Positions 47,210-59,247 of a DNA stretch of 64,000 nucleotides are shown here, one piece after another. Within the stretch, counting starts at the first letter, position 1. Each line of letters starts with the position of its first letter. The DNA is taken from the NCBI GenBank assembly GCA_017311185.1, contig JAESUZ010003105.1:558001-622000 (forward strand), read 5' to 3'. The position numbers were made by a program, and so were the translations under genes. The DNA comes from Proteles cristata cristata (taxonomy: Eukaryota; Chordata; Mammalia; Carnivora; Hyaenidae). The notes under the pieces are model-generated. The model searched no databases, was not told the DNA's origin, and saw only the letters and a list, made by a program, of their open reading frames with translations.

Positions 47210-47870
47210 TCATTAACTTTTGGATATTTAAAAATGTTCTTTAAAATTTTCTCTTTGACCCATAGATTATTTAAAAGTAAGAGTTCCAACTGCTCCATGT
47301 CCTAGCCAACACTTGGAACCTTTAGGCTTTTTAATTTTTGCCATTCCTCTAAGTGTATATTAGTATGTATCTCTCTCTAGTTTTAATTTGTATCTTTCTC
47401 ATGACTAGTGACATGGTACACTTTTTCCTATGTTTATAATTATTAGACATTTGTACATTTTCTTTGTGATAACTTCTCTGCTCCAGTTTTATATCCATTT
47501 TTTTCACTGCATTGTTTTTCTTTTTATTATAGACTTACAGGGGCTTTTTAATATATCATTATATGGAAACCAACTTGACAATAAACTATTTGTAAAAAAT
47601 AATAAAAATAAAATATAAACTCAATAAAAAATATATATATCATTACATATTCTGGATACAAGTTGTCAGATAGATGTTTTATGAATACCATCACCTAGTT
47701 TGTGGCTTCCTTGTTCATTTCCTTAACTGTGTAGTCTGAGAAGTTTTTAATTTTGATGAAGTATAGCTAACCAATTTTTTTCTTTTGTGGTTATTGCTTT
47801 TTGTTTGCTACAAAATATTTACTTATCCCCAGGCTGTAAAAAGATCTTCCTAAGTTTTCATCTAGAAGTT
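47210..47870 (-). mobile_element. Old L1 (L1M type) ORF2 end
   Basis: Reverse-oriented ORF2 C-terminal phrases (CTAGCCAACACTTGGAACC, ATTTCTCTCATGACTAGTGAC, GTTGTCAGATAGATGTTTTATG). Split by a tiny L1 insertion at 47562-47634. Confidence 0.7.
47562..47634 (+). mobile_element. Ultra-short L1 3' end insertion
   Basis: Only about 35 nt of L1 3'UTR (TATGGAAACCAACTTGACAA through ATTTG) plus an A-rich tail, flanked by perfect 11-bp duplication ATATATCATTA at 47551-47561 and 47635-47645. Confidence 0.8.
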
Positions 47871-47879
47871 TTATAGTTT

Positions 47880-48097
47880 GGGTCACCTGGGTGGCTTAGT
47901 CTGTAAGCATCTGACTTTGGCTCAGGTCATGATCTCACAGTTCGTGAGTTTGAGCCCTACGTAGGGCTCTGGGCTGACAGCTTGGAGCCTATGGAGCCTG
48001 GAGCCTGCTTTGGATTCTGTCTCCCTCTCTTTCTGCCCCTTTCCCACTTGCACTCTTGTCTCTCTCTCAAAAATAAACAAACATTAAAAAAAATTAA
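47880..48097 (+). repeat. CAN-SINE
   Basis: Copy with near-perfect 14-bp duplication AAGTTTTATAGTTT at 47866-47879 and one-mismatch copy at 48098-48111. Confidence 0.92.
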
Positions 48098-48487
48098 AAG
48101 TTTTATGGTTTTAGCCTTTCCATTTAGGTATATGGCCCACCTTCAAAGACTTTTTGGAGTATGAGGTGATGTCGTAATTGAGTTTTATTATTTTTTCCCA
48201 TATGCAAATCCATTTTGAATTGCATCCAAAGATAGAATCCAAATGATAGAAAAGACTGTATCATTTTCCTCATTGAATTTACTTGATGCTTTAGTTGAAA
48301 ATCAACTGACCATCTATGAATGGGTCTATTTCTCAACTCTAGTTTATTCTACTGAAATCTCTATTTTGCTAATACCATATTATATTTACTATAGCTTTAT
48401 AAAAAGTCTTTTTTTAATAAAAGATAATTTTTATTGGTGTCTCCATGGCCCTCAGCCACCTGAATCCACTTTCTATTGTACATGTTC

Positions 48488-51400
48488 TTTTTTTTTTTTT
48501 TTTACAACCTGAAATTCTTATTATTTATTGTCAAACTGGCTACCGTATAGTGTGTACAGTGTATTCTTGGTTTTGGGGATAGATTTCCATAATTCATTGC
48601 TTACATATAACACCCAGTGCTCATCCCAAGTGCCCTCTTGAATGCCTGTCACCCACTTTCCCCTTTCCCCCACTCCTCCATCAACCCTTAGTTTGTTTTT
48701 ATTTAAGCGTCTCTTATGGTTTGCCTCCCTCCCTCTCCGTTTGAAACTATTTTTCCCCTCCCCTTCCTCCATGGTCTTCTGTAAGTTTCTCAAGTTCCAC
48801 ATATGAGTGAAAACATATGATATCTGTTTTTCTCTGACTGACTTATTTCACTTAGCATAATACCCTCCAGTTCCATCCATGTTGCTGCAAATGGCTGCAT
48901 TTCATTCTTTCTCATTGTCACACAAGTATTCCACTATATACAAAAACCACATCTTTATCCATCTATCAGTTGATGGACACTTAGGCTCTTTTCATAATTG
49001 CTATTGTTTAAAGTGCTGCCATAAACGTTGGGGTACATGTCTCCCTATGGATCAGCACTCCTGTATCCTTTGGATAAATTCCTAGTAGTGCTATTGCCAG
49101 GTTGTAGGGTAGTTCTATTTTAAAATTTTTGAGGAACCTCCATACTGTTTTCCAGAGGGGCTGCAACAGCTTGGATTCCCACCAAGAGTGCAAGAGGGTT
49201 CCCATTTCTCCACATCTGCACCAGCATCTGTTGTTTCCTGAGCTGTTCACTTTAGCCACTCTGACTGATGTGAGGTGGTATCACAGTGTGGTATTGATTT
49301 GTATTTCCCTGATGATGAGGGATATTGGGCATCGCTTCATGTGTCTGTTGGCCATCTGGATGTTTTCTTTGGAAAAATGTCTATTTATGTCTTCTGCCCA
49401 TTTCTTCACTGGATTATTTGTTTCTCGGGGGTTGAGTTTGTTAAGTTCTTTATAGATTCTGGATACTAACCCTTTATCTGATATGTCATTTGCAAATATC
49501 TTTTCCCATTCCATGAGCTGCCTTTTAGTTTTGCTGATTGTTTCCTTTGCAGTGCAGAAGCAATGTATCTTGATGAGGTCCCAATAGTTCACTTTTGCTT
49601 TTAATTTCCTTCCCTTTGGAGACGTGCTGAGCAAGAAACTGCTGTGGTTGTGTCAAAGTTGTTGTTGCCATTTTCTCCTCTAGGGTTGTGATAGTTTCCT
49701 GTCTCATATTTAGGTCTTTCATCCATTTCAGGTTTATTTTTGTGTATGGTATAAGAAAGTGGTCTAGTTTCATTCTTCTGCATGTTGTTGTCCAGTTCTC
49801 CCAGCATCATTTGCTAAAAAGACTGTCTTTTCTCCACTGGATACTCTTTCCTGCTTTGTCAAAGATTAGTTGGCCATACATTTGTGGGTCCAATTCTGAG
49901 TCCTCTATTACACTGGTCTAGGTGTCTATTTTTGTGCCAATACCATACTGTATTGACAATCACAGCTTTGTAGTAGAGGCTAAAGTCTGGGATTGTGATG
50001 CCTCCTGCTTTGGTTTTCTTTTTCAACATTACTTTGGCTATTTGGGGTCTTTTGTGGTTCCATACAAATTTTAGGATTGTTTATTCTAGCTTTGAGAAGA
50101 ATGTGGTGCGATTCTGATTGGGATTGCACTGAATGTGTAGTTTGCTTTGGGTAGTATTGACATTTTAACAATATTCTTCCAATCCATGAGCATGGAATAT
50201 TTTTCCATTTCTTTGTGTCTTCTTCAATTTCCTTCATAAGTTTTCTATAGTTTTCAGCATACAGATCTTTTACATCTTTGTTTAGGTTTATTTCTAGGTA
50301 TTTTATGGTTCTTAGTGCAATTGTAAATGGGATCGACGTTTTGATTTTTCTCTTTCTGTTGCTCCATTATTGGTATATAGAAATGCAACTAATCTCTGTA
50401 TGTTGATTTTGTATCCTGCGACTTTGCTGAATTCATGGATCAGTTCTAGTAGCTTTGTGGTGAAGTCTTTCGGGTTTTCCACGTAGAGTATCATGTCATC
50501 TGTGAAAAGTGAAAGTCTGACTTTGTCTTTGCCAATTTTGATGCCTTTTATTTCATTTTGCTGTCTGACTGCTGATGCTAGGTCTTCCAACACTATGTTA
50601 AACAAGAGTGATGAAAGTGGACATCCCTGACGTGTTCCTGATCTCAAGGGGAAAGCTCAGTTTTTTCCTCATTAAGCATATTAGCTGTGGTCTTTTCATA
50701 TATGGTTTTATGATGTTTAGGTATGTTCCTTCTATCCTTACTTTCTTGAGGGTTTTTATTAAGAAGGGATGCTGTATTAACTCAAATGCTTTTCTGCATT
50801 TATTGACAGGATCATGTGGTTCTTATCCTTTCTTTTATTAATGTGATGCACCACATTGATTTGTGAATATTGAACCAGCCCTGCAGCCCAGGAATGAATC
50901 CTACTTTATCATGGTGAATAATTCTTTTTATATGCTGTTGAATTCAATTTGCTAGTACCTTGTTGAGAATTTGTGCATCTATGTTCATTAAGGATACTGG
51001 CCTGTAATTCTCCTTTTTTAGGGGGTCTCTATCTGGTTTGGGAATCGAGTAATGCTGGCTTCATAGAATGAGTCTGAGAGCTTTCCTTCCATTTCGGTTT
51101 TCTGGAACAGCTTGAGGACTGGTATGAACTCTGCTTTAAATGGCTGGTAGAATGCCCCTGGGAAGCCGTCTGGCACAGGACTCTTACTGTTGGGAGATTT
51201 TTGATAACTGATTCCATTTCTTCACTAGTTATTGGTCTGTCCAAGTTTTCTATTTCTTCCCCTTTGAGTTTTGGTAGTGTGTGGGTGTCTAGGAATTTGT
51301 CCATTTCTTCCAGGTTGTCCAAGTTTGTTGGCATATAATTTTTCATAGCAGTCTCTGATAATTGTTTGTATTTCTGAGGGATTGGTTGTTATAAGTCCAA

Positions 51401-54400
51401 TTTCATTTGGATTTTATCTATTTGGGTCCTTTCTCTTTTCTTTTTGAGAAGTCTGGCTAGGGGTTTATCAATTTTGTTTATTTTTTTAAAAAAACCAGCT
51501 CTTAGTTTCACTGATATGTTCTACTGGGTTTTGTTGGACTCTATATTATTTATTTCTGCTCTAATCTTTATTATTTCTCTTCTGCTATCCTTGGGTTTTT
51601 TGTTTGTTTGTTTGTTTGGGTTTTTTTGCAGTTCTGCTTCTAGTTCCTTTAGGTGTGCTGTTAGATTTTGTATTTGGGATTTTTCTAGTTTCTTGAGATA
51701 GGCCTGGATTGCAATGTATTTTCCTGTTAGGACTGCCTTTGTTGCATCCCACAGGGTTTGAACTGTCATGTTTTCACTTGCATTTGTTTCCATATATTTT
51801 TAAATTTCTTCTGTAATTGCCTGGTTGACTCATTCATTCTTTAGTAGGATGTTCTTTAACTTCCATGCATTTGCAAGTTTTCCAAACTTTTTCCTGTCAT
51901 TGATTTCAAGTTTCATAGCATTGTGATCTGAAAAAAGTGTATGGTATGATCTCAATTCTTTTATATTTATTGAGGGCTGTTTTGTGACCCAGTATGTGAT
52001 CTTGGAGAAAGTTCCATGTGCATTCAAGAACATGTATTTTGCTGTTTTTGGATGAAAAGTTCAGAATATATCTGTGAAGTCCATCTGGTCCAGTGTATCA
52101 GTAAGGGCCACTGTTTAATGATTTTCTGCCTACATGATCTCTCCATTGCTGTAAGTGGAATATTAAAGTTCCCTGCAATTACTGCATTCTTACCAGTAAG
52201 ATTGCCTATGTTTGTGATCAACTGTTTTATATGTTTGGGTGCTTCCAAATTGGGTGCATAAACATCTGTAATTGTTAGCTCTTCTTAATGAATAGACCCT
52301 GTAATTATGAGAAAATGCCCTTCTTCATATCTTGTTACAGCCATTAGTTTAAAATCAAGTTTGTCTGATATAAGTATGGATACTCCAGCTTTCTTTTGAC
52401 TTCTAGTGGCATGACAGATGATTTTCCATCCCCTTACTTTCAATCTGAAGGTGTTCTCAGTTTTAAAGTGGGTCTTGTTGACAGCAAATAGATGGGTCTT
52501 GTTTTCTTATTCTGATACTCTATGTCTTTTGATTGGAACATTTAGTCCATTTACATTCAGTGTAATTAAAAGATATGGATTTATTGTTATTTGTATGTTT
52601 CATGCTTGTAATGATGTCTCTGGTCCTTTGCTGTCTTTGCAACATTCCACTCAGTGAGACCCTCTTAGGATCTCTTGTAGGGCTGGTTTAGTGGTGATGA
52701 GCTCCTTCAGTTATTGTTTGTTTGGGAAAACCTTTATCTCTCCTTCTATTCTGAATGACAGGCTTGCTGGATAAAGGACTGTTGGCTGCATATTCTTCCT
52801 ATTCAGCACATTGATATTTCCTGCCACTCTCTTCTGGCCTGCCAAGTTTCAGTAGACAAATGTGCTACTATTCTTATGAGTCTACCCTTGTAAGTTAAGG
52901 CCCATTTGCCCCTAGTGCTTTCAGAATTCTCTCTTTATCTTTGTATTTTGCCAGTTTCACTATGATATGTCGTGCAGAAGAGCGATTCCTGTTATGTATG
53001 AAGAGAGTTCTCTGTGCCTCCTGGATCTTGTTTCCTTCCCCAAATTGGGGGAGTTCTCAGCTAAGATTTGTTCAAGTATACCTTCTGCCCCCTTCTCTTG
53101 ACCTCCTAAGATACAGATATTATTACATTTCATTGAATCACTTAGTTCTCAAATTCTCCCCTCTGGGTCTAGAATTTTTTCTCTCTCTTTTTCTAAGCTT
53201 CATCATTTTCCATAAATTTATCTTCTATTTCACTTATTCTCCCCTTTGCCTCTTTAATTCTGGCTGTCACTGCATCCAGTTTATTTTGTACCTCATTTAC
53301 AACATTTTTTAATTTGTCATGATATTTTTTAATTCCTTGATCTCTGCAGCAATAGATTCTCTGCTGTCTTCTATTCCTTTGTCAAGCCCAGTGATTAATC
53401 TTATATGACTATTATTCTTGATCAGATATATTGGTTATATCTGTTTTGATCAAGTCTTTAGCTGTCATTTCTTCCTGGAATTTCTTTTGAGGAGAATCTC
53501 CATTTCATCATTTTGGCTAGTCTTCTGTCCCTTATGTCTTTTAAAAACTTGTTATTTGTCCTGCACCTGTGAGCATTTTTGAGCACCGTCCAGGGCCTGG
53601 CCCTTCAGGAGGTGATTTTTGAAGTGTATTGCTTGCCCTCTGTTGTTTTAACTCTTGTTGCTTTATCTCCCTACTTGTAGTGATGTTTTGCATCCTCCAC
53701 CAGGTGTGCTTTGATTTGTTCGTTGAAGTAGCCCTGGAAAAACACACACAAAAAAAACCCCCACGAAACAACAACAAAAAAAACCACACCACCACCACCA
53801 CCACAACAAACGATGGGGGTGGGTGTTGGTGGAAGAGGCCTTATCCCATACAAAGAGGAAAATGATAAGGGCAGGGAGAAAGAAAAGAAAATTGACCAGG
53901 CAGAGAAACATGGCTTAATCCAGAGAGGGGAGGGAAAATAAAGAAGGAGATATATAACAGGCATAAAGAGAACAGAGTAAATATGTTTGCTTACACAAAC
54001 CAACAACCAGAATAACCAAACTAGAAGAGGGAAGAAATAAAAGAAAGAAAGAAAAAAAATATATATATATACAAGAATTGTTCAATAATTAAAGCAGAAA
54101 ATGCAGAACTGCTGGGTGCCTCGGAAATGGTGGCAGGGGCGGTCTGGAGGAGGAGCTATCTGCTTTGTCCACCTCAATCCCAGGTAGTTAACTAGGCATG
54201 GAGGGGCGTGGTTTGAGGTAGAGCGGGTCCTGCCTCCACTGCTGGTGATGGAGAGAAAAACGGTGACACCCTGTCTCTCCTCCTCTGACTAGGTGTCCCA
54301 AACTACTCTGTTCAGGCAGCCCTCAGTGTTGTGTGGGCACAATGGGCCTTTTCTGACCCCCCCGCCCCCCGCAACAACTCCACAGTCTTTCATGCCACCC

Positions 54401-55020
54401 TGGGGCTTATCCGGGATTCAAACCCAGATACCTTAAAGGGTCCTGCTCCGTGCACCCCGGTTCCCGGGACGTGCTGCTTGGCTGACAAACGGCCTCTGGC
54501 TGGTGAGTGCAGGCAGGGTCCTTTGTCCTTTGAACGGCTATATACCTTCTTCCCACAGCACTCGAGGGAGGGGACTGCTTTCTCCCACTGCAGATTGTGC
54601 CTCTGAACTAGTTACCAACCAGGGACTGGCTCCCCTCCTCCCCAGGTGCATGAACTGGGCAGCGGGCCCCAGTCCGGAGAAAGCCCCTCAGTTAGAGACT
54701 GGATCTTTCTCCATCCCTGGTCCATGGTTTTTCTCTTGGCCAAATATAGTCCTACACTTCCACAGCCTCTTTTTCTTCCCTTTGTCTACCTGCAGAAGGG
54801 GATCCCTCCCCTCCATGCCTATGCCTCATATTTCCTCTCTCCCAGTTTGCAATCACGTACCCATGGCCTGCTAGGTTGTCCCCCTGGACCCCTGGAGACA
54901 TCTCTGTCACTCTGCAGCCCAGACTTTCAAATTCAAAGTCCCTTGGCCTCAGCACTGTGTTTGAGGGATGAGGGAACTTCGGGTCCCCCTACTTCTCTGC
55001 CATGTTGGATCTCCCCCTCT
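48488..55020 (-). mobile_element. Near-full-length carnivore L1, coding frames broken
   Basis: Poly-T at 48488-48504 is the 3' tail. Reading on the minus strand from the right: a GC-rich 5'UTR (about 53.8-55.0 kb, starting near ATCCAACATGGCAGAGAAGT), an ORF1 region (about 52.6-53.5 kb, with the RHIIVK-like stretch), ORF2 endonuclease pieces (52024-52248, AGNFNIPLTAMER), reverse transcriptase (50312-50647), the C-terminal region (49008-49634) and the 3'UTR. Stops and frameshifts break every frame, and the reverse transcriptase core reads FTDDMILY where active elements have FADD (codons about 50495-50506). It has the same orientation as ATP11B and is probably inert. No clear target duplication seen. 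Confidence 0.88.
53738..53820. repeat. Low-complexity AC/ACC-rich tract inside the L1
   Basis: Runs of CACACA, A-runs and (CCA)n-like repeats between the ORF1 region and the 5'UTR of the L1; the likely cause of several spurious open frames here. Confidence 0.8.
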
Positions 55021-55232
55021 ACTGCATACCTGGATCTTCCTTCTCAACATCCTCTAATTCCTACCAAGCTCTCATTCCAGCCAGATAGACATTTACTGTG
55101 CCTTCAAGTAAGGTATTAGTTCCCTTAATCCGAACTCACTTTCCTCATCCCATCTGCCTTCTGCCCCTTCAACTCTGGTCCTCTCACCAGCTTTAATAAT
55201 AAGTCTTAAAGTCAGGGAATAGAAGTCCTGCA
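55021..55232. other. Flank of the long L1, nothing recognised
   Basis: May include the extreme 5' end of the L1; no duplication matching the 48.47-kb flank was found. Confidence 0.4.
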
Positions 55233-55245
55233 GCTTTCTTTTCTT

Positions 55246-55486
55246 TCCTTTTTTTTAAAGTTTATTTATCTGAGAGAGAGGAAAAAAAAAAAAAAAAAAC
55301 CAAAACAAAGCACACACGTGGGGTAGAGGCAGAGAGAGAGGGAAAGAGAAAGAATCCTAAACAGGCTCCATGCTGTCAGCACAGAACCCAATATGGGACT
55401 CAAACTCACCAACTTTGAGACCCTGACCTGAGACAAAGTCAAAAGCCAGGCATTCAGCTGACTGAGCCACCTATGCGCCTCTTACG
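55246..55486 (-). repeat. CAN-SINE
   Basis: Reverse copy with an extra A-run at about 55281-55300 and 13-bp duplication GCTTTCTTTTCTT at 55233-55245 and 55487-55499. Confidence 0.88.
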
Positions 55487-55499
55487 GCTTTCTTTTCTT

Positions 55500-57240
55500 A
55501 AGAAACTGTTTTATGTATTCTATGTATACATTTTAGCTACTGCACTTCAATATTCATTTTAGAACCATCTTGTCAATTACGACAAAAAAGCTTGCACGAA
55601 TTTTAACTAAAAAAAAATCAAGACATCAACTAACAGCTTAACAATACTGAGCCTGCCAATCTATTAGTGTGATTTTGTCATTTATCTAATGGATAAACCT
55701 TTAATACCTCTCGCTGTGTTTTATAGTTTTGACCTTGCTAAAATTCACTTATTAGTTCTAGTAGTGTTTTTTTTTTAATTACCTTTGAATGTATACAGCT
55801 ATGTGACAACCATGTGTTCTCCAGTAAGGACAATTTTAGTTCTTATTTTCTAATACTTATGCTTTTTATTTCTTTGTCTGGTAATACTAAACAAGGCTTC
55901 TAAAATAATATTGAAAAGAAGCGGGGAAAATGCCTATTCTGGATAGGAGTCTTTTGCAAAATATGCGCTTTCTAAGTATTTCTCCTAGTCTGTGGCTTGT
56001 GTTTTCATTCAGCAGTGTCTTTAGAAATATAAGTATTAATTTCTTTTTAACATTTACATACAATGTTATATTAGCTCCAGGTGAACTTTTTAATTTTGAT
56101 GCAACTTATCAACTTTTGGTTTGGTTTTTGGTTCCTTTTTTGTATATTTCCTATCTAAGAAACCTTGCCTTAACCCAAGGTCACAAATATTTTCTCCCAT
56201 GTTTTACAGATTAAATTCTTATGTTTAGGTCTTATTTTGAGTTAGTTTTTGTATATAGTGAAGAGAGGGGTGAAAGTTTGGTTTCTGGCATATGGATGTC
56301 TAACTGTTCCAGCATTGTGTGTTGAAAAGACTATCCTTCTGTGTGGATGTATTTTTTTTAAATAATAAATTAAATCTCTTTGATAAGGCTATTTAGATTT
56401 TCTGTTTCTTCCTGTATTAATTTTTATATGCTGTGTTTTCAAAGAATTTGTCTACTTCATTTAAGTTAAAAAAATATAGTTACATAAAGTTGTTCATAAT
56501 ATTTCTTTATCTGTGGGATAAAGTGACCACAGGAGGTAGGAACTGTACTGATATCTTCTTTTTCATCCTTGATGTTGGTAATTTTTTAGTTTTCTCTCTC
56601 TTAATACTTCTCTTTTCTTCCCCATTAATCCCTCAATCTAGGTTGGGAAGGTAGAAATTTATTAATTTTGTTACTATTTCCAAAGAACCAGGTGCAGCTC
56701 TGTTAATTTTATTATTTTTCTATTCTATTGGTTTTAGCTCACATCTTTAATATCTGTTCTTTCTTTTCTGACTGGGTCTAATTACTCCTCTTTATCTTGA
56801 TTCCTAAGGTAGAAACTTAGATGACTATTTTAAGCTTTTCTTCCTCTCTTACATAAACACTCATAGCTCGAAATTTCTCTTCAATTTAGGCTTTACCTTG
56901 AGTCCACCGATTTTACTTTGCTGGATTTATATTACCACTATGTGTTACCACTCAAATTTTAAAAATTTGCCATTTTTATTTTTTCAGATATTTTTATTCT
57001 GCCCCTTTTTCTCTCTCCTCTTTGGGGAAGAATTCAATTAGAATTATGCTACATAGCTTAATATTGTCTCACATGGCTCTGAAATTCTGTTCATTTTTTC
57101 TTCAATCTTTTTTCTCCCTGTTCTTCAGACTATATAATTTCTACTGCTTTTTAAAATTCATTGACAATTTCTGCTGCCTTCCTTAATCTGGTAGTGAGCC
57201 CATCTAATGACATTTACATTTCAGTAATTAATTTTCCACT
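55500..57240 (-). mobile_element. Old L1M fragments, order scrambled
   Basis: Reverse-oriented ORF2 pieces: a reverse-transcriptase-region stretch (55730-55930), then C-terminal-region phrases (55960-56340), then endonuclease-to-RT linker phrases (56390-56950). The first two are in the wrong order for one element, so at least two insertions or a rearrangement. Confidence 0.65.
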
Positions 57241-57258
57241 CAAGAATTTCCACTGAAT

Positions 57259-57472
57259 GGGCTGCCTGGGTGGCTTAGTCGGTTAAACGTCCGACTTTCG
57301 CTTGGGTCATGATCTCGCAGTTCGTGGGTTCGAGCCCTGCATCGGGCTCTGTGCTGACTGCCAGCTCAGAGCCTGAAGCCAATTTCAGAGTCTGTGTCTC
57401 CCTCTCTCTTTGACCCTCCCCTGCTCACGCTGTCTCTCTCCTAGAAATAAATAAACAATATTAAAAAAAAAA
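57259..57472 (+). repeat. CAN-SINE, young type
   Basis: Copy with 17-bp duplication (AAGAATTTCCACTGAAT at 57242-57258; one mismatch at 57473-57489). Confidence 0.93.
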
Positions 57473-57519
57473 AAGAATATCCACTGAATCCTTTTAATAG
57501 CTTCAATTTTTTTCCTCCC

Positions 57520-58165
57520 TCAATATTTTATTTAAATTCTAGTTAGTTAACATCCAGTGCCACACTAGTTTCAGGTATAGAATTTAGTGATTCATCCACC
57601 ACATACAATACCTGGTGCTCTTCACAAGTGCCCTCTTTAATAACCAACACCTTTTAACCCAACCCCCTCTGATAATTATCAGTTTGTTCTCCATAGTTAA
57701 GCATCTGCTTCTTCGTTTGCCTCTCTTTTTTTGTTCCCTATGTTCACTTGTTTTGTTTCTTAAATTCTACATGTGAGTAAAATCATATGGTATGGTATTG
57801 TCTTTCTCTGACTCATTTCACTTAGCATAATACTCCATAGCTCCATCCACGTTGTTGCAAACGGCAAGATTTCATTCTTTATGATGGCCGAGTAATATTC
57901 CATTGTGTGTGTGCGTGTGTGTGTGTGTATGTACACACACACATACACATCTTTATCTAATCATCAGTCGATGCACATTTGGGCTCTTTCCATAATTTGG
58001 CTATTGTTGATAGTGCTGCTGTAAATATCAGGAGGCATGTATCCCTTCAAATCAGTATTTCTGTATCCTTTGGAAAAACACCTAGTAGTATAATTGCTGG
58101 ATCACAGGGCAGTTCTACTTTTAACTTTTTGAGGGACCTCCATACTGTTTTCTGTAGTTTCCATT
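57520..58165 (-). mobile_element. Carnivore L1 3' end
   Basis: Reverse-oriented 3'UTR and ORF2 end: TCTAGTTAGTTAACATCCAG, CCTGGTGCTCTTCACAAGTG, CTTAGCATAATACTCCATAG, then the ORF2 end. A TG/CA tract at 57903-57950 replaces part of it. Confidence 0.82.
57903..57950. repeat. (TG)n-(CA)n alternating tract
   Basis: A TG run passes through a TATGTA centre into a CA run, giving nearly 45 bp of alternating purine-pyrimidine with partial inverted symmetry. Confidence 0.85.
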
Positions 58166-59165
58166 TCTTTGCTGATATTTTACATGTGTTTAGTCACACC
58201 TTTCTTTAGGTCCTTAAAAATACTTATAATACCTGCTCTAAAGACCTTGTCTGTTTACTGCAAGATACAGAACATTATGGAGACAATTTCTATTGAATGC
58301 TTCTTCTCTTGAATACAAGTTACATTTTCTTCATATGTCTACTTATTTTTGATTACATACTGAATTTTATAAATAAAAGGTTACAGAGACTCTGTACTCT
58401 TATATTCCTCAAAGACTGCTGATGTTCATTCCAGCAGGGAAGTTAACTTGGCTATGCTCAAACATCAAACCCTGTTTCCATTGTAATAACAGCAAAATTC
58501 TCTGTTCTGTTCTTTCAGCCTCCTGATACTGTTTATCTGCTAAGCCTACCACAGTCTCCCTTGTACATGTATAGATGTAAAAGCCAAAGATTTGGGCATA
58601 ATTTATGTACAGAGTTCATTCTCTTCTGTGGCTCCCTCCCTCACATGGTTTTCCTCTGTCTAGTTATACTTCCAGCTTTAAACCTTGTCCTCCAACACTT
58701 AAATCTTGTAAAGCTCAGGCTCTCTGATGCCCTATGTAGCACATGAATTAGGGAGTGGCTTCAGGCAAGAAGCTGCACTCTTAAATCTTTCCCCTTGCTG
58801 CTGTCACCTTTCAGGAGTAGATTCTGCCATTTTCTGCCAATTTTGGGTCACTCTACTATATTTTCAGATACTTGTTTATGTAAAAACCTTTTTGTCCAGA
58901 TTTCATAATTGCTACCTGCAGGAAGGTTAGTCTGATCAAGTGATTCCATTATTATCCAACAGTATTTATTTTAAAGTTGTTAATTTAAAGTCATAATTAA
59001 AGTACCTACAATATGCTGAATATTGTGCAGAATGCTACATCCCTATCTTCAAGAATACCATCTTATGTTGGCAGACATGTATTTTTATATGCATAGTATT
59101 TTAAACATATATGAATACATAGGCATATTCATGTGTAAGTAAATGAAAATAGACAATGTTCTTAC
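58166..59165. other. Intron W2-W3 start: probable old L1 remnant, otherwise unassigned
   Basis: 58180-58460 has faint old-L1 phrases (GATTACATACTGAATTTTATA). 58990-59060 resembles an ancient repeat. Open frames at 58561-58930 carry no family match. Confidence 0.35.
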
Positions 59166-59247
59166 TTTTCTACTGCAGATCGTTTCTGTGACTTGCTCTT
59201 GTAATTTAATGCCATCTTAGTTTCCATTCCAGTGTATATAGCAACAC
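59166..59247 (-). CDS. ATP11B: ATP11B exon W2: linker into M3
   Basis: This 82-nt exon completes the Gly codon, encodes [20 protein letters not shown] and a short basic tail ending VEK, and leaves AA of a Lys codon. The stretch V-x-Y-T-G-x-x-T-K, followed by a basic segment, is the conserved P4-ATPase link between the actuator domain and M3. The acceptor is TTTTGCAG and the donor is GTAAGA. The following intron, 13.1 kb, is the largest in the window and holds the long L1. Confidence 0.96.

Noticed and set aside
46936..47298. 120-codon minus-strand frame
   Set aside because: It spans two ancient repeats and shows no coding signature.
48521..52248. Minus-strand frames with reverse transcriptase and endonuclease similarity
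   Set aside because: They are pieces of one decayed L1, not separate host genes; reported as the mobile element.
53541..54006. Several overlapping frames on both strands with poly-Phe, poly-Val or poly-Lys
   Set aside because: Low-complexity AC/ACC tract within the L1.
54100..55020. Possible CpG-island promoter
   Set aside because: The GC-rich stretch coincides with the L1 5'UTR and lies in mid-gene, so it is not taken as a host promoter.
54331..55119. Overlapping 91-157 codon frames on the plus strand in a GC-rich stretch
   Set aside because: They are antisense to the L1 5'UTR; GC-rich sequence with few stops explains the length.
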